Below are positions 49,110-59,252 of a DNA stretch of 64,000 nucleotides, in pieces. Position 1 is the first letter of the stretch, and every line of letters starts with the position of its first letter. The stretch lies in NCBI RefSeq assembly GCF_900215205.1, contig NZ_OBDY01000002.1, positions 453,867-517,866 of the forward strand, given 5' to 3'. A model generated the notes under the pieces. It made no database searches and was not told the origin of the DNA. It saw only the letters and a list, made by a program, of their open reading frames with translations. Position numbers and translations under genes: made by a program. The DNA comes from Paractinoplanes atraurantiacus (GTDB lineage: Bacteria; Actinomycetota; Actinomycetes; Mycobacteriales; Micromonosporaceae).

Positions 49110-49943
49110 ATGTCGATTATCAAGAAGTTCCGCCGGTGGCGGACGCTGGCGCCGGCGGTCGCGCTGGCCGCATCGGTGCTCACGGTCCTACCGGCGAGCG
49201 CCTCGTCATCGGCCTCACCGCCGGTGAAGACCCACGTGAAGCCGACAGTGGTGCTGGTGCACGGCGCCTGGGCGGACGCCTCCGGCTGGGACGGCGTGAC
49301 CAGCCGGCTGCTGGGCAAGGGGTACCAGGTGATCGCCCCGGCCAACCCGCTGCGCGGGCTCGACGAGGACACCGCGTACCTCAAGGACTTCCTCGCTACC
49401 ATCAGCGGGCCGATCGTGCTGGTGGGCCACTCGTACGGCGGTGCGGTGATCACCAACGCGGCCACCGGCAACAAGAACGTCAAGTCCCTGGTCTACGTCT
49501 CCGCCTACGCCCCGCAGCAGGGCGAGACGATCGGTGAGGCCGGCGCGCTGAACGGCGCCGACAATTCGCTGCTCCAGTCGCACCTCGTCAAGCGTCCCTA
49601 CCCGGGCAGCGGCGGGAACGTCGACACCACGATCGACCCGGCCTGGTTCCCGCGGCTGTTCGCGGCCGACGCCCCGCTCAGCAAGACCAGGCTGATGGCC
49701 ACCCAGCAGCGGCCTTTGTCCACCGCGGCCTTCGCCGGCAAGACGGGCGTTCCGGCCTGGAAGACCATCCCGGCCTACTTCCTCGTCGGGCTCGAGGACC
49801 TGGCCATTCCGCCGGCCGCCGGCAAGGCCATGGCCGCGCGGGCCGCGAAGGGACGTACTGTGACGATTCACAGTTCGCACGCGTCGATGCTGGCCCACCC
49901 GGACGCCGTCACCAGCCTCATCCTGCGGGCGGCCCGTTCCTGA
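49110..49943 (+). CDS. Secreted alpha/beta hydrolase
   Basis: A 277-residue protein with a signal peptide (RTLAPAVALAASVLTVLPAS, cleavage near ASAS). The mature part is an alpha/beta hydrolase: oxyanion HGAWADASGW, nucleophile Ser in LVGHSYGGAV, Asp in LVGLEDLAIPP and His in IHSSHASMLAHP. It is closely similar to the cytoplasmic enzyme at 59826-60554, differing mainly by the signal peptide. Substrate is unknown; relatives are esterases. The ATG at 49110 is preceded by GAGG at short distance; the GTG at 49101 is an alternative. Confidence 0.9.
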   Translation: MSIIKKFRRWRTLAPAVALAASVLTVLPASASSSASPPVKTHVKPTVVLVHGAWADASGWDGVTSRLLGKGYQVIAPANPLRGLDEDTAYLKDFLATISGPIVLVGHSYGGAVITNAATGNKNVKSLVYVSAYAPQQGETIGEAGALNGADNSLLQSHLVKRPYPGSGGNVDTTIDPAWFPRLFAADAPLSKTRLMATQQRPLSTAAFAGKTGVPAWKTIPAYFLVGLEDLAIPPAAGKAMAARAAKGRTVTIHSSHASMLAHPDAVTSLILRAARS

Positions 49944-49972
49944 CCTGCTAGGCCCCGGGGCATGATGACCAT

Positions 49973-52906
49973 GTGGGGAAGCTCCGGGTGCAGATCTTGG
50001 GACCGTTGCGGGTCTGGCGGGACGGTGTCGAGGTGGACACCGGCCCGCGCCAGCAGCAGTGCGTCCTGGCGCTGCTGGCGGCCCGGGCCGGTCACCCGGT
50101 CGGCGTCGACGAGCTCGTGGATCTGCTCTGGGGGACGGACCGCCCGGCCAGCGCGCTGAACATCGTCCATAAGTACGTCGGCACGCTGCGGCGCCTGCTG
50201 GAGCCGGGCCTGGCGACGCGCAGCACGGGTTCGTACCTGCACCGCCGGGGAAACGGATATGTGCTCGCGGCCGGCGACGGCCTGGTCGACCTGGTCGCCT
50301 TTCGCGCTCTCGTCGAGCGGCCCGCGCCGGCTCTCGGCGACTACGTCGAGGCCCTGAGCCTGTGGCGCGGGCCCGCGGGCGAGGGATTGCGTGACGGGCC
50401 GGCGACGCCGGTCTTCGCCGCGCTCGACGACGAGTTCGCCGGCGCGGCCGTCGCGGCGGCCGGCCTCGCGGCCAGGCTGGGGGAGTCCGAGCGGGTGCTG
50501 TCCGCGCTGCGCCTGGCCGCCCGGATGGCCCCGCACAACGAGGCGATCCGGGCGGCGTTGACGCCCGAGCCGGCCGCACCGGCGGACGGGCTGATCGGCC
50601 GGCTTCAGGAGGCCGCGGAGCTGCGCCGGATGCTCGAGTCGGCGCTGGCCGGCGGCTCCGCGCTCGCGCTCGTCGAGGGCGAGGCCGGTGTGGGCAAGAC
50701 CCGGCTGATCGAGGAGGTCGCCGCCGAAGCCGGCCGCCGGGGCGCCCTCGTCGTCTGGGGCCGCTGCGCCGAGGGTGACGGCGCGCCCTCGATGTGGCCG
50801 TGGGAGCAGGCCGTCGCCGCGACTCTGCGCAGCCTGCCCGAGGTGGAACGCCGGCGGCGGCTCGGCGGGGATCTCGGCCGTCTTGTGACCTCCGACGAGG
50901 TCGACGTCCCGGCGCCGCTGGAGCCGGACAGCGGGGCGCGGTTCCGCTTGTTCGAGGGTGTGGCCGAGGTCGTCGCCCAGGCGGCCGCGCGGCAACCGCT
51001 CGTCATGGTCATCGACGATCTCCAGTGGGCCGACATCGCCTCCCTGCATCTGTTCGGTCACCTGGCGGCCCGGCTGCCGGCCCGTGCCGTGCTCGTCGGA
51101 GCCGTACGGACCCACTCCGCGAGCCACCCCGAGCTGACCCGCATGCTGGCCCAGGCCAGCCGGTTGCCGGGCCACCGTCGCCTCCCGCTCGGCCCGCTCG
51201 GCCCGGCCGAGGTGGGCGAGCTCGTCCGCCGCGAGACCGGCTTCACGCCGTCGTCCGCCGTCATCGGCCGGATCCATGCCCGCACCGCGGGCAACCCTTT
51301 CTTCGCCCGGGAACTGGCGCGGCTGCTCCGGGCGGGCGAAGCCGAGGGCGCCGGGGTGCCGGCCACCGTCCGCGACGCCGTCCAGGACCGGATGGCCGGC
51401 CTGGACGACCACGCCCGGCGGCTGTTGCGGATCGCGGCCCTGGTCGGCCGCGAGGTCGACCTCGACCTGCTGGCCCGGGTGGCCGACGTCGATGTGCGGA
51501 CCTGCCTGGCACGTCTGGAACCGGCGGAGGCGCTCGGCCTGCTCGGGCCGGCGCCGGGAAACCCGTACTCGCTGTATTTCGCGCATGACCTGGTCCGGGA
51601 GTCGATCACCGTCGTCACCCCGGCCGGGCAGCTCCCCGGTCTGCACCTGCGCGTGGCGGACGCGCTGGAGCGCGCCGACCCGGGCGGTGACTCGGTCGCC
51701 GAGCGCGTGGCGCACCACATGTGGGCGGCGGGTCCGCTGGCCGATCCGGCCCGGACCACGAGGGCGCTGGTGCGCGCGGGACGCCGCGCGATGACGAAGT
51801 CGGCGTTCGAGGCCGCCGAGCGGCAGCTGCGGGAGGCCGTGCGGGTGGCCCGGTCGGCCGGGCTGGCCGAGCTCGAGCTGTCCGCGCTGTCGCAGCTCAC
51901 CCTGGTCCTGGGCATGCAGGCCGGGTATGTCGGAGCGCCGTTGGACGTGCTCGAGCGTTCCGAGCAGCTGGCCCGCGGTCTCGGCCGTGACCGGGAGGCG
52001 ACGAGCTTCCTGTTCACCCGGTTCACCGGGCTCTCCCAGGGCGTGCGGGTCGAGGAGAGCGGCCGGCTGGCGCAACAGTTGCGCGAGCAGGGCGAGACGT
52101 CCGCCGATTATGTCGTACGGATCTACGGGTGGCTCGCCGGTGGCATGCACGAGTGGGAGACGGGCCGGATCGGCCGCGCCTTCCGCTTTTTGGAGCGGGC
52201 GGCCGCCGCCCTGGCCGACGACCTGATCCGGCGCGAGGACCTTCCGCTGCTGCGGGATCTGAAACTGGTCTGCACGGGGATGCTCGGGCTGATGACCATG
52301 CTGTACGGCGACGTCACGCGGGCGCGCAAGCTGTTCGACACCATGGAGGCGGACGCCGGCGACGACCGGTACGCGGTCACGTTCTGGGCCTCCTTCGCGG
52401 TCATCGCCGCCGCCGTGGCCGGCGACCCCGGGTGGGCGTCGCGCTGTGCGGAGCGCAGCATCGCCGTCGACCCCGAGCGGTCGTTCCTCTTCCTCGGCAC
52501 GTATCCGCGGCTGGCCCGCTGGTGGGCTCTGGGCATGACGAGCCGGCGGCCGGACGCCGCCGGGAAGCTCGACCAGCTGATCACCGACAGCCTGCTCGAT
52601 CCGCCCCGCTCCTCGATGACGACGTGGTACGCGGCGCTGGCCGAGCTGCTGATGGCCGGTGGGCAGGTGGAGAAGGCCGCCGGCGCCCTGGACCGGGCCG
52701 AGCGCGCGGTCAAGACGTACGGGGAGCGGCACTCCGAAGGCATGATCCTTCTGCTGCGGGCCCGCCTGCTGCACGTCCGCGGTGAACCCGCCGCCGTGGT
52801 CCGTGCGGCCGCCGAACGCGCCCGGGACCTGTCGGCCGAGCGGGAGGCCCATCTGTTCGCCCAGCGGGCCGAGAGCCTGCTGACCGAGATCGGCTCGGGT
52901 CGATGA
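49973..52906 (+). CDS. BTAD/ATPase/TPR transcriptional regulator (1), shortened BTAD
   Basis: A 977-residue regulator. It opens with an OmpR-like DNA-binding domain (RVQILGPLRVWRDGVEVDTG; ELVDLLWGTDRPA), a BTAD domain, an AAA/STAND ATPase (Walker A EGEAGVGKTRL; Walker B LVMVIDDLQWADI) and C-terminal TPR-like helices. Compared with the two related proteins next to it, about 50 residues are missing at the end of the BTAD domain: MAPHNEAIRAALTPEPAAPA goes straight into GLIGR, without the usual AEALAVFxxVRxRLADELG helix. The GTG start at 49973 is chosen by alignment with its neighbour. It overlaps the next gene by 4 bp. Confidence 0.9.
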   Translation: MGKLRVQILGPLRVWRDGVEVDTGPRQQQCVLALLAARAGHPVGVDELVDLLWGTDRPASALNIVHKYVGTLRRLLEPGLATRSTGSYLHRRGNGYVLAAGDGLVDLVAFRALVERPAPALGDYVEALSLWRGPAGEGLRDGPATPVFAALDDEFAGAAVAAAGLAARLGESERVLSALRLAARMAPHNEAIRAALTPEPAAPADGLIGRLQEAAELRRMLESALAGGSALALVEGEAGVGKTRLIEEVAAEAGRRGALVVWGRCAEGDGAPSMWPWEQAVAATLRSLPEVERRRRLGGDLGRLVTSDEVDVPAPLEPDSGARFRLFEGVAEVVAQAAARQPLVMVIDDLQWADIASLHLFGHLAARLPARAVLVGAVRTHSASHPELTRMLAQASRLPGHRRLPLGPLGPAEVGELVRRETGFTPSSAVIGRIHARTAGNPFFARELARLLRAGEAEGAGVPATVRDAVQDRMAGLDDHARRLLRIAALVGREVDLDLLARVADVDVRTCLARLEPAEALGLLGPAPGNPYSLYFAHDLVRESITVVTPAGQLPGLHLRVADALERADPGGDSVAERVAHHMWAAGPLADPARTTRALVRAGRRAMTKSAFEAAERQLREAVRVARSAGLAELELSALSQLTLVLGMQAGYVGAPLDVLERSEQLARGLGRDREATSFLFTRFTGLSQGVRVEESGRLAQQLREQGETSADYVVRIYGWLAGGMHEWETGRIGRAFRFLERAAAALADDLIRREDLPLLRDLKLVCTGMLGLMTMLYGDVTRARKLFDTMEADAGDDRYAVTFWASFAVIAAAVAGDPGWASRCAERSIAVDPERSFLFLGTYPRLARWWALGMTSRRPDAAGKLDQLITDSLLDPPRSSMTTWYAALAELLMAGGQVEKAAGALDRAERAVKTYGERHSEGMILLLRARLLHVRGEPAAVVRAAAERARDLSAEREAHLFAQRAESLLTEIGSGR

Positions 52907-55900
52907 CCGCGCTGCGCCTTCAGATCCTCGGCCCCTTACGGCTGTGGCGTGACGATGTCGAGGTGGACGCCGGGCCACGGCAGCAGGCGCTCCTGCTGAG
53001 CCTGCTGCTCGCCCGGGCGGGCCGGCCCGTCAGCACGAACGAGCTGGTCGATCTGCTCTGGGAGGAGCAGGCCCCGGCGAGCGCGATCAACGTCATTCAC
53101 AAGTACGTCGGTGGGCTGCGCCGCTTGCTGGAGCCCGCGCTGTCCACCCGCGGGACCGGGTCCTTCCTGCACCGCCGGGGCAACGGCTACCTGTTCACCC
53201 CGACCGCCTGCACGCTCGACGTGCTCACCTTCCGGGAGCTCGTCGAGGCGGCGCGGCGCGAGGCGGCACTCGACTCCTATGTGGAAGCGCTCACTCTCTG
53301 GCGAGGGCCGGCCGGCGACGGCCTGGGCGCCAGGCCGGCCGCGCGGGCGGTCTTCGCCGCCCTGGACGGCGAGTTTCTCAACGGCTGTACGGCGGCGGCC
53401 GAGCTTGCCCTGTCACTGGGCCGCCCGGCGGCGGTGCTTCCGGCGTTGCGCCGGGCCGCGTCGATGGCGCCGCTGCACGAACCCGTACAGGCGACGTTGA
53501 TCGACGCTCTGGGTTCGGCCGGACAGCGGGCCGAGGCGCTGGCCGTGTTCGGCGCCGTCCGCGCCCGGCTGGCCGACGAGCTCGGCATCGATCCCGGCCG
53601 GGCGATGCGGGAGGCACACCGGCGGGCCCTGGCCGGCGAGCGGCCGGTGGGCGCGGACGCGCGGGGCCAGGCACGACCGCCGGGCGGGCTCGTCGGCCGG
53701 TCCGATGAGCTTGCCGCGCTCCGCGAGACGGTGGCGCCGGCCCTGTCCGGCGGCTCGGGACTCGGGGTGGTCGAGGGTGAGCCGGGCGTCGGCAAGAGCC
53801 GCCTGGTGGGGGAGGCCGCCGCCGAGGCCGGGCGGCGCGGCGCCCTGGTCCTGCTGGGCGCCTGTCCCGAGGGCGACGGAACACCGTCGATGTGGCCGTG
53901 GATCCAGACGATCGGCCGGCTTCTCGACAGCCTGCCCGCCACCGACCGGGAGACGTGGCTGGCCGGCGGCCTGGGCCGCCTCCTGCGACCCGGCGAGGAC
54001 GTCCCGCCGGAGGCCGTGCTGCCCGACGGCGGCGCCCAGTTCCGGCTCTTCGAACAGATCGTGGCCGTGATCGCCCAGGCCTCCCGGCGGCGGCCGACGA
54101 TGCTGATCATCGACGATCTTCAGTGGAATGACGTCGCCTCACTCCACCTGTTCAGCCACCTGGCGGCCCGGCTGCCCGCCGGCGTCGCGCTGCTCGGCGT
54201 GCTGCGCGACCGCGGGCCGGCGCCCGGGCCCGATCTGTCGCGGACGCTGGCCGCCGTGAGCCGGATGCCCGGGCACCGCCGCATCCATCTCGGCCCGCTC
54301 GGCCCGGACGACGTGGCCGAGCTGGTCCGCCGGGAGACCGGCCGGGAGCCGGCCGGCGACGAGGTGCGGCGGCTGCACGCCCGCACCGGCGGCAACCCGT
54401 TCTTCGTCCGGGAGCTCGCGCGATGGCCGGCCGCACGGCCGGGTGTGCCGTCGGCCGTGCGCGATGTCGTCCGTGACCGCATGGCGGACCTGGACGAGCC
54501 CGTACGGGACCTGCTGCGGATCGCCGCGCTCATCGGCCGCGACGTCAGCCTGGGGCTGCTCGCCGCGGCGGCCGGCCTCGAACCCGGTGAGTGCCTCGAG
54601 CGCCTGGAACCGCTGGAGGCGCTGGGGCTGCTCGAGTTCTCGCCGGACGACCCGTTCGCCTTCCACTTCGCACACGACATCGTCCGTGAGTCGGTGTCCG
54701 AGACGGCGCCGTCGCGCCAGGCCGGCTGGTGGCACCTCGCCGTCGCCGACGCCCTCGAGCACACCGATCCCGGTGGTGAGCCCGTCGCCGAACGGCTGGC
54801 CCACCACCTGTGGGCCGCGGGCCCGCTGGCCGACCCGGTCCGCACCACGCACGCTCTGATGCGCGCCGCCGCGCACGCGACCGCCAAGTCCGCGCTCGAG
54901 GCCGCCGAGGGGTGGCTCCGGTCGGCGGTCGACGTGGCCCGCAAGGCCGGCCGGGCCGAGCTCGAACTGTCCGTCCTGGCCCAGCTGACCACGGTCATCG
55001 GCATGCGATCGACGTACGGCACGGTGGTCCTCGACCTGGTGGAACGGGCCGAGCACCTGGCCGCGGCGCTCGGCCGGCAGCGGGAGGCGGCCGACTTCCT
55101 GTTCTCCCGCTGGGCCGCGCACGCCCAGCGCATCGAGCTCGACCGTGGCGGGCCGCTGGCGCGCCGGCTGCTCGAGCAGGGCGAGGCGTCCACCGACCCG
55201 ATCCTGCGCGAGTACGGCATCAACGCCTGGGGCATCCACCAGTGGGCCATCGGCAACATCGGCGAGGCCTACCGCTATCTGAGCCGATCGAACCCGAGCC
55301 TGGCCCGGCGGGCCGAGGATCCGCTGCGGCACGACCTTCAGCTGCTCTCGGGCGCGATGCTGGCAGAGACGACCGCGCTCCACGGCGACGTCGGCGCGGC
55401 CCGCGCCATGATCGACGCGCTGGAGGTGGACGCGGGCGACGACCCGTACGTGGTGACGGTGTGGGCGGCCTTCGCGACGAGGATCGCCGTGCAGGCCGGC
55501 GATCCGGCGTGGGTGCTGCGGGCCGTCGAACGCGGCCTCGCCGCCGACCCCGGCTTCTCGTTCCAGATCCTCGGCGCCTATCAGCGGCTGGCCCGCTGGT
55601 GGGCGCTGGCCGTGACCGGCCACGACCCGGCCGGCGCGGCGGCCGAGACCGAGCGGATGATCACGACGATCCTGCTCGACCCGCCCCTGTCCTGCGTGTC
55701 CACCTGGTACGGCCTACTGGGCGAGATGCTGCTCGCGGCCGGCGAACCGGAGAAGGCGCTGGCCGCCCTCGACCGGGCCGGCGAGTGCTTCGACGCCTAC
55801 GGCCAGCGGTACGCCGAGGGGCTGATCCTCCTGCTGCGGGCGCGAGCGCTGGCCGCGGCCGGCGAGCCCGTCGAGGTCGTCCGCGCGGCGGCGCTGCGAG

Positions 55901-55977
55901 CCCGCAGTTTCTCGGCCGAGCGGGGCGCCCATTTGTTCGCCCGCCGCGCCGACGACTATCTGGCGACCCTCAGCTGA
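52903..55977 (+). CDS. BTAD/ATPase/TPR transcriptional regulator (2)
   Basis: A 1024-residue protein of the same family: DNA-binding domain (LRLQILGPLRLWRDDVEVDA), full BTAD domain with AEALAVFGAVRARLADELG, ATPase with Walker A (EGEPGVGKSRLVGE) and Walker B (TMLIIDDLQWNDV), and a long TPR-like C-terminus. Its ATG overlaps the stop of regulator 1 (ATGA), so both are made from one transcript. Such proteins integrate a nucleotide-bound switch with DNA binding and often control secondary metabolism. The ligand is unknown. It converges with regulator 3 with 8 bp overlap. Confidence 0.92.
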   Translation: MTALRLQILGPLRLWRDDVEVDAGPRQQALLLSLLLARAGRPVSTNELVDLLWEEQAPASAINVIHKYVGGLRRLLEPALSTRGTGSFLHRRGNGYLFTPTACTLDVLTFRELVEAARREAALDSYVEALTLWRGPAGDGLGARPAARAVFAALDGEFLNGCTAAAELALSLGRPAAVLPALRRAASMAPLHEPVQATLIDALGSAGQRAEALAVFGAVRARLADELGIDPGRAMREAHRRALAGERPVGADARGQARPPGGLVGRSDELAALRETVAPALSGGSGLGVVEGEPGVGKSRLVGEAAAEAGRRGALVLLGACPEGDGTPSMWPWIQTIGRLLDSLPATDRETWLAGGLGRLLRPGEDVPPEAVLPDGGAQFRLFEQIVAVIAQASRRRPTMLIIDDLQWNDVASLHLFSHLAARLPAGVALLGVLRDRGPAPGPDLSRTLAAVSRMPGHRRIHLGPLGPDDVAELVRRETGREPAGDEVRRLHARTGGNPFFVRELARWPAARPGVPSAVRDVVRDRMADLDEPVRDLLRIAALIGRDVSLGLLAAAAGLEPGECLERLEPLEALGLLEFSPDDPFAFHFAHDIVRESVSETAPSRQAGWWHLAVADALEHTDPGGEPVAERLAHHLWAAGPLADPVRTTHALMRAAAHATAKSALEAAEGWLRSAVDVARKAGRAELELSVLAQLTTVIGMRSTYGTVVLDLVERAEHLAAALGRQREAADFLFSRWAAHAQRIELDRGGPLARRLLEQGEASTDPILREYGINAWGIHQWAIGNIGEAYRYLSRSNPSLARRAEDPLRHDLQLLSGAMLAETTALHGDVGAARAMIDALEVDAGDDPYVVTVWAAFATRIAVQAGDPAWVLRAVERGLAADPGFSFQILGAYQRLARWWALAVTGHDPAGAAAETERMITTILLDPPLSCVSTWYGLLGEMLLAAGEPEKALAALDRAGECFDAYGQRYAEGLILLLRARALAAAGEPVEVVRAAALRARSFSAERGAHLFARRADDYLATLS

Positions 55978-58900
55978 GACCGGTCAGGAAGGTCTCGGCT
56001 CGCCGGGCGAACAGGTGAGCGCCGCGCTCGGTGGACAGCGCCCGCGCCTTCTCCGCCATGGCCCGGACCGCGGCGGCCGGCTCGCCGCTCATCTCCATCG
56101 CCTGAGCCCGCAGGAGAAGGATCAGCCCCTCGGCGTACCGCTGCCCGAAGACGTCGAGGTAGTGGGTGGCCTTGTCGAGGGCGGCCGCCGCCTCGGCCGG
56201 CTTGCCCGCGGCCAGCAGCATGTCGGCCACGAGCGCGTAGCCGAACGACACACCCCACTGCGGCGGATCCAGCAGCGCGGCCATGACCTTCTCCGCCTCC
56301 GCGGCCGCGCCGGCCGGGTCGTCGCCGGAGCGCGCGCGGGCCCAGCAGCGGGTGATGTGCAGGTAGTTGTCGACGTGGGCGTAGTCCTGCGGGCCGGCGC
56401 CGAGCCATCGCCGCACCATCCGGGTGGCCCAGACCGGGTCGTCGATCATCGACGCCACCATGCCGCTGTAGTGGCACGAGACGGTGACCGCGTACGGGTT
56501 GCCGATCGCCGAGGTCTCCACCTCGTCGAGCAGGCGGCGAGCCTCCTCGACGTCGCCGTGCAGGGCGGTCACCACACCCTGCATCATCGGCCAGGCCAGG
56601 CGCAGGTCGCTCATGAGCGCGTTGTCACCGTCCGCCGTCGCGTCGTCGAGCAGAGTCCGATGTGTCTGGCCCAGGTGGCGGTACGCCTCCTCGATGTCGC
56701 CCACATCCCATTGGCGCAGACCCCAGGCCTGGTGCCCGCACGCGCGCACGAGCGGGTCGGCGGACGTCTGGGTCCAGTCGTAGAGGCGGCGGGCCAGCGG
56801 TCCGCGCTCCGGCTCAACGGCCTGCGACAGCCGCACCACCCGGGCGAAGAGCACGTCGGCCGCGTCCCGGTCCCGTCCGAGGGCACGAGCCAGATGCTCG
56901 GCGCGCTCCAGCAGGTCCACCGCCGAAACGGGATATCCCAGCCTCCCGACGACCATGGTGAGCTGCGTCAGCGCGGAGAACTCGACCTCGGTCAGGTCGG
57001 CCGAGCGGGCGATCTGCACGGCGGAGGTCAGATGCCGCTGCGCCGTCTCCAGCGCGGTCTTGGCCATGGCCTGGCGCGCCGCGGCGAGCAGCGCGTTCGC
57101 GGTCCGCTCGGGGTCGGCGAGCGGGCCGGCCGACCACAGGTGATGGGCCAGGCGCTCGGCGGACGGCGCGGCCGCCGTCGCACCCTGGTCGAGCGTGTCC
57201 GCGATGCGCAGGTGCAGTCGGGCGGTCTGAGGTGGCGAGGTCATCGCGGCGACCGACTCGCGGACCAGGTCGTGCGCGAACCGGAACGAGAACGGATCAC
57301 CCGGCGTGGATTCGAGCAGGCCGAGCGCGGCCAGGGGCTCGACGAGGTCGAGGCAGTCCTGCACGCCGATTCCGGCCGCGCCGGCCAGCAGGCGCAGGTC
57401 GACCTCGGGGCCGATGAGCGCGGCCGTGCGCAGGACGGCGGCCGGTTCCGGGCTCAACCGGGCCACCCGGTCGGTGACGACGTCGCGCACCGTCGACGGC
57501 ACGCCGGCCCGGGTGTCCGACCACCGGGAGAGTTCCCGGACGAAGAACGGGTTGCCCGCGGAGCGGGCGTGCATCTGCCGGACGTCGTCGCCGGCGGGCT
57601 CCTGGCCGGTCTCCCGGCGGACCAGCTCGGCCACGTCGGCGGGCTCGAGCGGGCCGAGCCGTATCCGGCGGTGGCCGGGCACCCGGCCGGCCCCGGCGAG
57701 CAGGTGGAGCAGGTCCGGTCCGGGCGCCGGTGCGCGGTCACGCAGCGCGCCCACGACCATCGTGCCGCCCGGCAGCCGGGCCGCCAGGTGGCTGAACAGG
57801 CGGAGCGACGCGACGTCGGCCCACTGGAGGTCATCGATGAGCAGGGCCAGTGGCCGGGCCTGGGCGACCGCGCCGACGAGGCGGACGACGTGCTCGAACA
57901 GGCGGAACTGGGTACGGCTGTCGAGCGGAAGGGTGCCGCTCACGTCCTCGCCGCGCGGTTCGACCAGGCGGCCGAGCTCACCGTCCCGCCATGGGCGGCG
58001 ATCGTGGACGGGGAGGGTCTCGAGCAGCGTGCCGACCACCTGGGTCCACGGCCACATCGACGGGGTGCCGTCACCCTCCAGGCTGCGGCCCCACACCGCG
58101 AGGACCCCGCGCCGGCCGGCCTCGGCGGCGACCTCTTCGAGCAGCCGCGTCTTGCCCCCGCCCGGTTCCCCCTCGACCACGATCAGGCTGCTGCCGCCGT
58201 CGGCGGCCACCGCGACGGCCTGGGCGCACAGCCGTTTCTCCTCGACCCGGCCGATCAGGTCGGCGGCGGGCGTGGTCGCCGGGGGCATCGGGACCACGGA
58301 GGTGGGGGCCGGCGCCGTCATGGTCTGCCGCAGCACCCGCCGCTGAGCGTCCAGCAGCTCCTCGCCGGGCGTGACGCCGAGCTCCGTGGCGAGGCGCTCG
58401 CGAACCGCCTGGAACACCGCCAGCGCCTCGGCCTGCCGTCCGGTGGCGCCCAGCGCCGAGACCAGGGCCGCGTGGACCGGCTCGTGCAGCGGCGCCATCG
58501 ACGCCGCCAGCCTGGTCGGCGCCAGCACCTGGTCGGCCCGGCCCAGCGGCACCGCGCTCGCGGCCGCGTCCGTACAGGCCGCCAGGAACTCGTCGTTGAG
58601 CCCAGCGAAGATCGACATGGCCTCCGGCCCCAGCGCGAGGCCGTCGCCGGCCGGCCCGTGCCACAGGCGCAGCGCTTCTGTCCGGCGATCGAGGGCCGCC
58701 TCCGGGCGGCTCTCGGCGTGCGCCGCCTCGACGAGCTCACGGAAGGCGACCAGATCCAGCACGTCGGCGCCGGCCGCGAAGAGATAGCCGTTGGACTGAC
58801 GCAACAGGTACGAACCGTCGGCCCTGGGCGGAAGCGAGGGTTCGAGGATGCGGCGCAGGGTGCCGACGTATTTGTGGATGACGTTGACCGCGGTGGCCGG

Positions 58901-59092
58901 CGCACCGGCGCCCCAGATGAGATCGACCAGGTCGACCGTGCTGGTCCGCCGTCCCGGCCGGGCCAGCAGCAGGGCCAGGAGAAGCGCCTGCTGACGGGGG
59001 CCCGCGTCGGCCTCGGCCGATCCGTGCCACACCCGCATCGGCCCGAGAATCCGCAGACGAAGGTTCGCCGCCACACCCACCCCCGTCGACAT
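55970..59092 (-). CDS. BTAD/ATPase/TPR transcriptional regulator (3)
   Basis: A 1040-residue homologue on the opposite strand: LRLRILGPMRVWHGSAEADA opening, full BTAD (AEALAVFQAVRERLATELG), ATPase with EGEPGGGKTRLLEE (Gly-rich P-loop) and LALLIDDLQWADVASL, and TPR-like repeats to the end. An ATG at 59092 is followed by several residues before the domain; no clear ribosome-binding site. It is divergent from the reductase operon at 59253, its nearest possible target. Confidence 0.92.
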   Translation of the reverse strand: MSTGVGVAANLRLRILGPMRVWHGSAEADAGPRQQALLLALLLARPGRRTSTVDLVDLIWGAGAPATAVNVIHKYVGTLRRILEPSLPPRADGSYLLRQSNGYLFAAGADVLDLVAFRELVEAAHAESRPEAALDRRTEALRLWHGPAGDGLALGPEAMSIFAGLNDEFLAACTDAAASAVPLGRADQVLAPTRLAASMAPLHEPVHAALVSALGATGRQAEALAVFQAVRERLATELGVTPGEELLDAQRRVLRQTMTAPAPTSVVPMPPATTPAADLIGRVEEKRLCAQAVAVAADGGSSLIVVEGEPGGGKTRLLEEVAAEAGRRGVLAVWGRSLEGDGTPSMWPWTQVVGTLLETLPVHDRRPWRDGELGRLVEPRGEDVSGTLPLDSRTQFRLFEHVVRLVGAVAQARPLALLIDDLQWADVASLRLFSHLAARLPGGTMVVGALRDRAPAPGPDLLHLLAGAGRVPGHRRIRLGPLEPADVAELVRRETGQEPAGDDVRQMHARSAGNPFFVRELSRWSDTRAGVPSTVRDVVTDRVARLSPEPAAVLRTAALIGPEVDLRLLAGAAGIGVQDCLDLVEPLAALGLLESTPGDPFSFRFAHDLVRESVAAMTSPPQTARLHLRIADTLDQGATAAAPSAERLAHHLWSAGPLADPERTANALLAAARQAMAKTALETAQRHLTSAVQIARSADLTEVEFSALTQLTMVVGRLGYPVSAVDLLERAEHLARALGRDRDAADVLFARVVRLSQAVEPERGPLARRLYDWTQTSADPLVRACGHQAWGLRQWDVGDIEEAYRHLGQTHRTLLDDATADGDNALMSDLRLAWPMMQGVVTALHGDVEEARRLLDEVETSAIGNPYAVTVSCHYSGMVASMIDDPVWATRMVRRWLGAGPQDYAHVDNYLHITRCWARARSGDDPAGAAAEAEKVMAALLDPPQWGVSFGYALVADMLLAAGKPAEAAAALDKATHYLDVFGQRYAEGLILLLRAQAMEMSGEPAAAVRAMAEKARALSTERGAHLFARRAETFLTGLS

Positions 59093-59252
59093 CTCCCAGT
59101 GCGCGCCGAGTCTAACCGTAGGTAATCAACTGTCTGGTCAGACGGCGGCCGGGCGGCCGTGCACTTTCTCTTCACTGGAACTCCAGTGCCCTCCGGCATC
59201 GTCCGTGCTGACATCGCGCAGTCGCCGGAAACGGAATGGGGATCGACCAGCA

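Noticed and set aside
49868..52978. A 1036-codon frame antisense to BTAD regulator 1
   Set aside because: Shadow of the regulator gene; composition dominated by Arg, Gly, Pro and Gln without motifs.
56015..59125. A 1036-codon frame antisense to BTAD regulator 3
   Set aside because: Same reason: the minus strand carries a complete domain set and the plus frame has none.
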